Shown here: positions 1 through 5,218 of the stretch, piece by piece
Layout: each line of letters begins with the position of its first letter
How positions within the stretch are numbered: the first letter of the stretch is position 1
From: Methanosarcinales archaeon
Lineage (GTDB): Archaea > Halobacteriota > Methanosarcinia > Methanosarcinales > Methanocomedenaceae
Direction of reading: 5' to 3'
Length of the DNA: 5,218 nt
NCBI GenBank assembly: GCA_023136155.1
Contig: JAGLRT010000139.1
Coordinates: forward strand, 1-5,218
Notes under the pieces: generated by a model
What the model was told of the DNA's origin: nothing
The model's database searches: none
Seen by the model: only the letters and a program-made list of their open reading frames with translations
Position numbers and translations under genes: made by a program

Positions 1-1137
1 AATCATGATTTCCAGAATTACATCCAGGGTGTCATGCACCTGAACCAGCGGTATGATGTGTGGATCCGGATTAATAAGGATGCCATTGCAAAAGGTCTTA
101 GTTCTTTTGAACATATTGCAAAAGCTTCCATGATGCTGTTCAAGAATGAACTGACATTTATTGAGAAAATAGAGGCCACATACATAACTGACCTGGAAAA
201 GGTAGAAGAAGAACTGGCAAAGGCAATGGAGAGATATGCTGCCAGGGACGACCGGACACGCAATCTACACGATGAAGACGTTGAAGAGTTTTATGGTTGT
301 TCCCTGTGCCAGAGTTTTGCACCCACAAGTGTATGTGTGATTTCCCCAGACCGTATTGCACTGTGCGGAGCCATCAACTGGTTTGATGGGCGAGCGGCTG
401 CAAAGGTGGACCCTGAAGGGCCACAGTTCACTATTGAGAAAGGTGAATGCCTGGATGAAATAAGTGGAGAATATTCCGGTGTTAATGAAGTCGCCCAGAA
501 ACTCTCTGGCGGTGAGTATAACAGGATAAAGATACACAGTTTCTTTGAGTACCCGCACACTTCATGCGGATGCTTTGAGGTAGTCGGTTTCTTCATACCA
601 GAAGTGGATGGTATCGGCTGGGTTGACAGGGACTTTACAGGTAATGCTCCTAACGGACTGGCATTTAGTACCATGGCTGGCCAGACCGGCGGCGGTAAGC
701 AGGTTATGGGATTCCTTGGTGTAGGTATCAATTATTTCCGCTCACCCAAGTTCATACAATCTGACGGCGGCTGGGACCGCGTGGTCTGGTTGCCAAAGCA
801 TCTCAAGGACAAGGTGCTTGAAGATATTCCGGCAGATATAGTGGACAAGGTGGCTACTGAAGAAGATGCCCAGGATATTGACACACTGAAGAAGTTCCTT
901 ACTGAAAAAGGACATCCTATCATTGAGAGATGGAGCACTGAGGAAGAAGAACCTGCTAAAGACGAGTCAGTAGCTAAGACCGATGCTATCGGTATGCCCC
1001 AGATTGGCTTGCCCGCATTTGACCCGGCAATGTTGCAAAACCTTCCACCAATGACCGGTGGCGGCGGCGGTATAAAAGTTACCCTGAAGAATGCAAAGAT
1101 CTCTATTGATAAGATTATACTGAGCAATAAGGAATAA
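1..1137 (+). CDS. cdhC: Acetyl-CoA decarbonylase/synthase beta subunit CdhC (acetyl-CoA synthase), 5' partial
   Basis: This is the catalytic subunit that joins, or in methanogens splits, the methyl group, CO and CoA of acetyl-CoA at the nickel-containing A-cluster; it acts in the cytoplasm within the ACDS complex. The frame is open to the window's first base, so the internal Met at base 34 is not the start. 378 residues are visible, and roughly 90 are missing compared with archaeal CdhC of about 470. The A-cluster ligands are intact: Cys100, Cys103, Cys112 and Cys122 (counted from base 1) in the GCSLCQSF...VC...LCG region, then Cys-Gly-Cys at 189-191 for the distal nickel. Spacings of 3, 9, 10 and 67 residues match those of Moorella acetyl-CoA synthase. 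The C-terminus is an acidic stretch, a Pro/Met-rich segment, a run of five glycines and a short basic tail, as in archaeal CdhC. The TAA stop directly abuts the next gene. Confidence 0.97.
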   Translation, partial: NHDFQNYIQGVMHLNQRYDVWIRINKDAIAKGLSSFEHIAKASMMLFKNELTFIEKIEATYITDLEKVEEELAKAMERYAARDDRTRNLHDEDVEEFYGCSLCQSFAPTSVCVISPDRIALCGAINWFDGRAAAKVDPEGPQFTIEKGECLDEISGEYSGVNEVAQKLSGGEYNRIKIHSFFEYPHTSCGCFEVVGFFIPEVDGIGWVDRDFTGNAPNGLAFSTMAGQTGGGKQVMGFLGVGINYFRSPKFIQSDGGWDRVVWLPKHLKDKVLEDIPADIVDKVATEEDAQDIDTLKKFLTEKGHPIIERWSTEEEEPAKDESVAKTDAIGMPQIGLPAFDPAMLQNLPPMTGGGGGIKVTLKNAKISIDKIILSNKE

Positions 1138-1902
1138 TTGTCCGAGGTAACATTGAAAGTTATTGCAATTACTGGTAAAGGGGGTACTGGCAAAACTGCT
1201 GTGACTGCCATGTTCATCCGCTCACTTGTGAATATGGATAAGACCATTCTTGCCATTGATGCTGACCCTGACACGAACCTGCCGGAAGCTCTGGGTGATG
1301 TTGTAGAGGAAACTGTGGGCGACCAGCGCGAGTTTTTAATGGAAGAGAGGGACAATCTGCCACCTGATACTGATAAGGAACGGTTGCTTGAGTCCAGGAT
1401 ATACAGCGTCCTTGCCGAACAGCCCGGATATGACCTGTTGGTGATGGGAAGACCTGAAGGGGCTGGATGTTATTGTTTTGCTAATAATATGCTGCGCGGT
1501 ATCATGGATAGGGTAGTGAAGAATTATGACCTGACCATTATTGATACTGCTGCCGGCCTGGAACACCTGAGCCGGGGCATTATCAGGGACGTGGACGAAC
1601 TTGTAGTTGTTACCGATGGTTCAAGGCGTGGTCTCATGACCGCTGAGCGGATACGTGACCTTGTGAAAGAACTGGACCTGACGATAAGGAAGATGCATGT
1701 GATACTTAATAAGGTGACACCGCAAAACCGTGAGCGTCTTATTGAATATGCGCAGGAGTTGGGACTTGAGATTGCAGGTATGGTACCTTTTGACAATGAG
1801 ATTGCCCAATTCGATCTGGATGCCAGGCCGCTTATTGAACTGCCTGATACATCACCTGCGGTGGTTGAGATGGAAAACATTATTATTAAATTAGGAATTT
1901 AA
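1138..1902 (+). CDS. cooC: CooC-type nickel-insertion ATPase (MinD/ParA-like) in the ACDS operon
   Basis: This SIMIBI-class P-loop ATPase is probably the accessory protein that delivers nickel to the CODH C-cluster or the acetyl-CoA synthase A-cluster. With TTG 1138 as residue 1 it has 254 residues. A deviant Walker A, GKGGTGKT, lies at 13-20 with the signature Lys at 14. DADPDTNL follows at 41-48, a Cys-x-Cys at 111 and 113 within GRPEGAGCYC, and a Walker B-like DLTIIDTAAG at 131-140. The Cys-x-Cys is the nickel site at the dimer interface in characterised CooC proteins. Its place between cdhC and cdhD matches Methanosarcina-type operons and suggests service to this complex. The start is uncertain: a second in-frame TTG at 1153 follows GAGGT and would give MKVIAITGKGG, a more family-like N-terminus. 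Both choices use TTG. Whether it serves CdhA or CdhC cannot be told from sequence. Confidence 0.93.
   Translation: MSEVTLKVIAITGKGGTGKTAVTAMFIRSLVNMDKTILAIDADPDTNLPEALGDVVEETVGDQREFLMEERDNLPPDTDKERLLESRIYSVLAEQPGYDLLVMGRPEGAGCYCFANNMLRGIMDRVVKNYDLTIIDTAAGLEHLSRGIIRDVDELVVVTDGSRRGLMTAERIRDLVKELDLTIRKMHVILNKVTPQNRERLIEYAQELGLEIAGMVPFDNEIAQFDLDARPLIELPDTSPAVVEMENIIIKLGI
1144..1148 (+). promoter_or_regulatory. Ribosome binding site favouring the internal TTG start of the CooC-like gene
   Basis: GAGGT lies four bases before the TTG at 1153. The other candidate start, TTG 1138, has only AAGGAA (1129-1134) three bases upstream, inside the last codons of cdhC. The better Shine-Dalgarno match and the family-like N-terminus it yields both favour 1153. 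The short spacing keeps the call tentative. Confidence 0.4.
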
Positions 1903-1944
1903 CAAAACAGATTTTCAATAATAAATGAAGTATGCAATGAAATA

Positions 1945-1951
1945 AGGTGGA
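1945..1951 (+). promoter_or_regulatory. Ribosome binding site of cdhD
   Basis: AGGTGGA ends six bases before the ATG at 1958. It lies in the 55-base AT-rich gap after the CooC-like gene, the longest gap inside the operon. I see no convincing hairpin or TATA box in that gap, so cdhD is most simply co-transcribed with the genes before it. Confidence 0.7.
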
Positions 1952-1957
1952 ATCATT

Positions 1958-3262
1958 ATGTCAAAAAAGATTAAGTTATCTGAACTGGGCAGCCTGTTCA
2001 ATGGTATGGACGTGGAAGCCCTTGAAGGTGTAACCATTGAAGGCGACATTGAGCTGGAGATGGATGCCAGCGGCGGTCTCAATCCACAACTGGCATATAT
2101 GCTGGGACATGAAACGGCGCAGATTGCCCAGCACCTGATAAACATATCACGATTAATGGGTTATCCTGTGGATCAGTTGTTCGGGTCAATGGCCCGGGCA
2201 GCAGTTCCCGGTGTCGCCAGACCACAGGAACTGTTAAGGTCTAAATTTGAAGTGGCCAGGATGGATGAGTGGAAGAACCCTATCCAGGAAGTTACTTTGG
2301 GCGCAACGTCTGCAGATGGCGGAAGCAGGGGAAGAACTATCACCCTGGGAGGAGAGAATGCGCTGCCTTATTATTTCGATAGTCCAATGCCTCACCGCAA
2401 CTATGTTACCATGGATGTTTTCGATATGCCCATTGGGATGGCAAAGGCTGTCAAGGTTAATTATGAGGATGTTATCGAAAGTCCGGCCGAATGGGCAAAA
2501 AAAGTGGTCAAGGACTTCAATGCAGACATGGTGACCATTCATCTTATAAGTACAGACCCGAACATCAGGGATACATCAGCCAAAGAGGCTGCTGAGACCG
2601 TTGCTGACGTATTACAGGCAGTGGATGTTCCCATAGTTATCGGTGGTAGTGGCAACCCTGACAAGGACCCTGAAGTTCTGGAAAAGGCGGCAGAAGTGGC
2701 TGAAGGTGAACGTGTATTGCTGGCCAGTGCAAGTTTGAATCTGGACTATGAGCGCATCGCAAAGGCTGCAAACCAGTACGGTCATGTAGTGTTGTCATGG
2801 ACACAGCTTGAAATTAATGCACAAAAAGAGTTGAACCGCAAACTCATGAAGCAGTGCAGTGTCAAGCGTGAGGATATTATTATGGACCCGACCACTGCGG
2901 CACTGGGATACGGTCTGGATTATGCTTATACCAATATGGAGCGTATCCGCCTTGCCGGTCTTAACGGTGATGATGAACTGTCATTCCCGATGAGCAGCGG
3001 CACTACTAATGCATGGGGTGCCAGGGAATCCTGGATGGTGAAGTCACCTCTGAAAGAGGACAGTGACTGGGGTGCCAGGGAATATAGGGGTCCCATATGG
3101 GAGATTGTGACAGGATTGGCCCTTGCACTAGCAGGTAATGACCTGTTCATGATGATGCATCCTGGTTCTGTGGCTGTGCTAAAAGAGATTACCCAGAGCC
3201 TTCACGGTTCTCTTGAAAGGGACACAGTGGATATATCCAACTGGGTCACGGCGGAGGTGTGA
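1958..3262 (+). CDS. cdhD: ACDS delta subunit CdhD (corrinoid/iron-sulfur protein small subunit)
   Basis: CdhD pairs with CdhE to form the corrinoid protein that carries the methyl group between tetrahydrosarcinapterin (or tetrahydromethanopterin) and the A-cluster of CdhC. Its 434 residues match archaeal delta subunits (about 430) and exceed bacterial AcsD (about 320). The extra length is an N-terminal region of about 100 residues containing an acidic Gly-rich segment and the helical stretch GLNPQLAYMLGHETAQIAQH. The rest fits the family's TIM barrel: an early strand around NYVTMDVFDMP, VPIVIGGSGNPDKDPEVL near the middle, IIMDPTTAALGYGLDY (from about residue 307), then SSGTTNAWGARESWM and GNDLFMMMHPGSVAVLKEI close to the C-terminus. 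It has no cysteine cluster, as expected, since the 4Fe-4S centre is in CdhE. The start is ATG 1958 with a good ribosome site. The stop lies two bases before cdhE, implying coupled translation. Confidence 0.97.
   Translation: MSKKIKLSELGSLFNGMDVEALEGVTIEGDIELEMDASGGLNPQLAYMLGHETAQIAQHLINISRLMGYPVDQLFGSMARAAVPGVARPQELLRSKFEVARMDEWKNPIQEVTLGATSADGGSRGRTITLGGENALPYYFDSPMPHRNYVTMDVFDMPIGMAKAVKVNYEDVIESPAEWAKKVVKDFNADMVTIHLISTDPNIRDTSAKEAAETVADVLQAVDVPIVIGGSGNPDKDPEVLEKAAEVAEGERVLLASASLNLDYERIAKAANQYGHVVLSWTQLEINAQKELNRKLMKQCSVKREDIIMDPTTAALGYGLDYAYTNMERIRLAGLNGDDELSFPMSSGTTNAWGARESWMVKSPLKEDSDWGAREYRGPIWEIVTGLALALAGNDLFMMMHPGSVAVLKEITQSLHGSLERDTVDISNWVTAEV
3014..3083 (+). repeat. Exact 16-base direct repeat inside cdhD encoding two WGARE motifs
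   Basis: TGGGGTGCCAGGGAAT occurs at 3014-3029 and again at 3068-3083, 54 bases apart and in the same reading frame. The two copies encode the Trp-Gly-Ala-Arg-Glu of NAWGARESW and SDWGAREYRG. Both motifs lie in conserved parts of the CdhD barrel, so the amino-acid similarity is partly a family property. The base-level identity is stronger than that requires and could reflect local gene conversion or chance. Confidence 0.7.
3253..3259 (+). promoter_or_regulatory. Ribosome binding site of cdhE, deciding its start
   Basis: GGAGGTG sits within the last codons of cdhD, five bases before the ATG at 3265. It decides between two starts. The in-frame GTG at 3259 overlaps this site and so cannot properly use it, whereas ATG 3265 is ideally spaced and gives the N-terminus MKINSPLEVYKYLPQ expected for the family. 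Confidence 0.85.
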
Positions 3263-3264
3263 AA

Positions 3265-4677
3265 ATGAAAATTAACAGCCCCCTTGAAGTTTATAAGTAC
3301 CTGCCCCAGACGAATTGTGGTGAATGCGGCGAAGCTACCTGCATGGCTTTTGGTTCCCATGTCATTGACCGTTCATTGAAACTTGAGGATTGTACACCAT
3401 TGCTTGAGGACAAGTACAAGAAAAAGTACCTGGAACTGGGTGAACTGATGGCGCCTGAGATTCGTGAGGTTATCATTGGTGTGGGTGAGCATGCAGTGAC
3501 TGTGGGCGGCGATGATGTGCTGTACAGGCATCAATTGACATTCTTTGACCAACCAGCATTTGCTATTGATGTTTGGGATACCATGCCGGAATCTGAACTT
3601 GTAGAAAGGGTTACTTTTATCAGGGATTTCAAAAAGTTCTATGTAGGACGGTTTTTGAGAATGGACATGATTGCGGTGCGTTCTACTTCAGGCGACCCTG
3701 GCAAATTCAGGGACGTAGTCTCAAAAGTGATGGAGAATACAGAACTACCACTTATATTATGCAGTCTTGACCCTGAAGTGCTAAAGGCCGGCCTTGAGGT
3801 TTCGGCTGAGAGGCGGCCGCTGTTATATGCGGCTACCAAAGATAATTGGCAGGCTGTGGCCGACCTGGTGCTTGAGTATGATGTGCCTACCGTGCTGTTC
3901 GCACCTGATGACCTGGATACGTTGAAGAGCCTGGCAAGTACGTTTATGGAAATGGGACGGTATGATCTGATACTTGACCCTGGTACTAATCCCCAGGGTA
4001 ATATGCTGAGGGAGTCTTTTGAGAATTTCCTTAAATTGAGGCGCGCCGGTATTAAGGAAGGACAACGTGAAGTGGCCTTCCCGCTTATGTCTGTGCCCTT
4101 GACCGCATATTTGACTGGTGGCGATGCAGTATCTTCCAGTTACTGGGAGACAGTTCTGGCTACGGTGTTCACAGTGCGGTATGGGGATATCATGATATTG
4201 CACAGCATCGAACCCTTTGCCCTGCTCCCTGAAATGCATATCAGGGATACTATTTATACTGACCCAAGGACGCCGGTCAAGGTGGAGCCAAAGGTGTATG
4301 AAGTGGGTTCTCCGGGCAAGGATTCTCCTGTTATCGTTACTACCAACTTTGCACTGACATATTATACGGTTGAGAGCGACCTTGCAAGTAACGGCATTGA
4401 TTGTTACTTGCTGGCTGCTGATACTGATGGTCTGGGAGTGGAGGCTGCGGTGGCAGGTGGTCAATTGACGGGCCAGAATATCAGTGACGAGTTTAAGAAA
4501 GTAGATTTCGATTTCAATGAAAAGACCGGGCACAACACGATAATCTTACCGGGTCTGGGTGCAAGGTTGCAGGGCGACCTTGAGGATGCTACCGGTATGA
4601 ATGTGCTGGTTGGCCCTCAGGATAGCGGGCAGATACCGCCCTGGATGGATAAAAACTGGCCGCCAAAGCCTAAGTAG
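3265..4677 (+). CDS. cdhE: ACDS gamma subunit CdhE (corrinoid/iron-sulfur protein large subunit)
   Basis: CdhE is the large subunit of the corrinoid/iron-sulfur protein. It holds the low-potential 4Fe-4S cluster that reactivates the cobalt and most of the contacts to the corrinoid. The protein has 470 residues, typical for archaeal CdhE. The N-terminal cluster domain has Cys18, Cys21, Cys26 and Cys43 (C-x2-C-x4-C-x16-C, within NCGECGEATC), the same spacing as Moorella AcsC. A TIM-barrel region spans roughly residues 65-340. The C-terminal domain from about residue 354 starts SPVIVTTNFALTYYTVESDL and includes LLAADTDGLGVEAAVAGG around 382-399, the corrinoid-capping Rossmann-like fold. It ends with a Pro/Lys tail. 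Start ATG 3265 is preferred over GTG 3259 because of the ribosome site. It is the last gene of the operon here and ends in TAG, followed by TGA three codons later in frame. Confidence 0.97.
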   Translation: MKINSPLEVYKYLPQTNCGECGEATCMAFGSHVIDRSLKLEDCTPLLEDKYKKKYLELGELMAPEIREVIIGVGEHAVTVGGDDVLYRHQLTFFDQPAFAIDVWDTMPESELVERVTFIRDFKKFYVGRFLRMDMIAVRSTSGDPGKFRDVVSKVMENTELPLILCSLDPEVLKAGLEVSAERRPLLYAATKDNWQAVADLVLEYDVPTVLFAPDDLDTLKSLASTFMEMGRYDLILDPGTNPQGNMLRESFENFLKLRRAGIKEGQREVAFPLMSVPLTAYLTGGDAVSSSYWETVLATVFTVRYGDIMILHSIEPFALLPEMHIRDTIYTDPRTPVKVEPKVYEVGSPGKDSPVIVTTNFALTYYTVESDLASNGIDCYLLAADTDGLGVEAAVAGGQLTGQNISDEFKKVDFDFNEKTGHNTIILPGLGARLQGDLEDATGMNVLVGPQDSGQIPPWMDKNWPPKPK

Positions 4678-4713
4678 GGCTCAAACTGAAATACTTTAAA
4701 TATTAAGGAGCGA

Positions 4714-4750
4714 GGAATGGAGGCTACTGCCTCATTCCGACACTTTTTTT
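4714..4750 (+). terminator. Probable transcription terminator of the cdh operon
   Basis: GGAATG (4714-4719) pairs with CATTCC (4733-4738), and AGGC (4721-4724) pairs with GCCT (4729-4732). Together they form a ten-pair stem with one bulged G and a TACT loop. Five bases further on is a run of seven T's (4744-4750). It begins 37 bases after the cdhE stop and precedes a gene on the opposite strand. Archaeal termination depends mainly on the T-run, so the hairpin may instead serve as a 3' end stabiliser. Confidence 0.65.
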
Positions 4751-4762
4751 CGGCGACTCCAT

Positions 4763-4848
4763 CTAGTGTCAAGTCAACATCAAAGTGTCCGATTGTACGG
4801 TGTATTGGTAGCGTATTTGGATACATTATAGGGTTGACTTGACACTAG
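4763..4848. repeat. Perfect 16-base inverted repeat with 54-base core, MITE-like
   Basis: CTAGTGTCAAGTCAAC at 4763-4778 is the exact reverse complement of GTTGACTTGACACTAG at 4833-4848. The outer four bases of each arm read CTAG, which is palindromic, so they can equally be a 4-base target duplication flanking a 78-base element (4767-4844) with 12-base terminal inverted repeats. No transposase fits inside, so if mobile it would be non-autonomous or a deletion remnant. CTAG fits the YTAR-type 4-base duplication of IS701-family elements, but that assignment is an inference. The right arm contains the TAG stop of the minus-strand gene (4845-4847). No T-run follows either arm, so it is not an obvious bidirectional terminator. 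Confidence 0.75.
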
Positions 4849-5174
4849 TTCCCAGGTGTCAGACTATTGTGAATCTGGTCAAGTAAATTGACAGGAATAT
4901 CTACACTTCCACCGCCAGCATTAATCATGACCCATGTGTTCATGGCTGTGGTAATGGTCAGTGTAATCTGTTCTTCTTTTGTCCTGTCCGCTATCCAACG
5001 GGCCACTTCAGATTTGTTACGGATATTCACAGCATATACTGATTCGATGGTGCCCATATGGGCTGTGACCATGTTTTCTACAGCACTTTTCATATATACC
5101 TTAAAATTCCTCACCAAAATCAAGTTGGTGTTCAAAATGTCCCGGCAGGCATGGCCGGTCTTTTTTTCGCTCAT
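4845..5174 (-). CDS. Small hypothetical protein, start uncertain
   Basis: I do not recognise this family. From ATG 5174 the product has 109 residues, starting MSEKKTGHACRDILNTN. The first 60 or so residues look like amphipathic helix (NLILVRNFKVYMKSAVENM and onward). The C-terminal part is mixed (TLTITTAMNTWVMINAGGGS, then a short IPVNLLDQIHNSL segment). There is no signal peptide, membrane segment or metal motif, so a soluble cytoplasmic protein is likely. Codons with purine first and pyrimidine third support this frame from about 5174 down to the stop. The start is open: ATG 5174 lacks a clear ribosome site; ATG 5093 has AAGGT four bases upstream and would give 82 residues; TTG 5213 looks unlikely. 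A frameshift joining it to the reading frame above is also possible. The TAG stop lies in the inverted-repeat arm. It converges on cdhE and is not obviously part of the ACDS pathway. Confidence 0.55.
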   Translation of the reverse strand: MSEKKTGHACRDILNTNLILVRNFKVYMKSAVENMVTAHMGTIESVYAVNIRNKSEVARWIADRTKEEQITLTITTAMNTWVMINAGGGSVDIPVNLLDQIHNSLTPGN

Positions 5175-5218
5175 GGGCTGCCGTCTTCTTTTTTTCAAGG
5201 GCATCCACAGCAATTTGA
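5101..5218 (-). CDS. C-terminal end of an upstream minus-strand protein, partial at window edge
   Basis: A second minus-strand frame is open from the window edge (first full codon at 5217) to a TAA at 5101-5103, giving 38 residues: QIAVDALEKKKTAAHERKKD and a tail ending FGEEF. The first part is a Lys/Glu-rich helix, and 12 of its first 14 codons begin with a purine, typical of true coding sequence. Below about 5174 the coding character weakens while the other minus-strand frame improves. Either this is the tail of a separate gene, ending seven bases before the ATG at 5093 or overlapping a gene that starts at 5174, or it is the N-terminal part of the same gene broken by an indel in an A7 run. 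Too short to name. Confidence 0.4.
   Translation of the reverse strand, partial: QIAVDALEKKKTAAHERKKDRPCLPGHFEHQLDFGEEF

Noticed and set aside
34..1137. ATG at base 34 as the start of cdhC
   Set aside because: The frame is open upstream to base 1 and the product would lack about 100 N-terminal residues of the family; it is an internal methionine in a gene cut by the window edge.
732..1355. Long minus-strand open frame (207 codons) across the cdhC/cooC junction
   Set aside because: It lies antisense to two firmly identified genes, has no recognisable domain, and is the usual shadow of codon bias on the other strand.
1903..1957. The 55-base AT-rich gap before cdhD as an internal promoter
   Set aside because: It has AT-rich stretches but no convincing TATA box plus B-recognition element at the right distance, so the simpler reading is one continuous transcript.
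3259..3264. GTG 3259 as the start of cdhE
   Set aside because: It overlaps the GGAGGTG ribosome site; ATG 3265 is correctly spaced and gives the usual family N-terminus.
3823..4533. Minus-strand open frame of 236 codons within cdhE
   Set aside because: Antisense to conserved cdhE sequence; the translation is rich in His, Arg and Cys with no domain logic, as expected for a shadow frame.
5112..5130. Small hairpin CACCAA / TTGGTG with a 7-base loop as a terminator
   Set aside because: Only six pairs, lies inside probable coding sequence on the minus strand, and is followed by just four T's; too weak to call.

Overview
This window is the downstream part of an archaeal acetyl-CoA decarbonylase/synthase (ACDS, CODH/ACS) operon. 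The plus-strand order is cdhC (5' end missing), a CooC-type nickel-insertion ATPase, cdhD and cdhE. A metal chaperone between the acetyl-CoA synthase subunit and the two corrinoid-protein subunits, the short archaeal forms of the subunits and the purine-rich ribosome binding sites point to a euryarchaeote of the Methanosarcinales type (methanogen or ANME-related methane oxidiser). This is inferred from family knowledge; no marker gene in the window fixes the species.

Positions 1-4677 are almost entirely coding. CdhC carries the nickel/iron-sulfur A-cluster, where methyl, CO and CoA are joined or split. CdhD and CdhE form the corrinoid/iron-sulfur protein that carries the methyl group to or from tetrahydrosarcinapterin or tetrahydromethanopterin. 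The CooC-like ATPase probably loads nickel into one of the complex's metal clusters. cdhA and cdhB, for the CO dehydrogenase part, would be expected upstream, outside the window. All ligand cysteines that can be checked are present, so the complex looks functional. The genes are tightly packed (0, 55 and 2 bases apart), as in a single transcript.

Positions 4678-4844 separate two converging transcription units. This spacer holds a hairpin followed by seven T's (probable cdhE terminator) and a perfect 16-base inverted repeat enclosing 54 bases. The repeat's outer ends read CTAG, so it resembles a miniature transposon-like insertion. It is the least ordinary item in the window.

Positions 4845-5218 are coding on the minus strand but not recognised. 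One short gene is complete, with an uncertain start. The coding signal changes frame near a run of seven A's, so there is either an overlapping upstream gene or a frameshifted single gene cut by the window edge. I see no tRNA, rRNA, CRISPR array or complete transposase gene, and no clearly novel system in the ACDS part.
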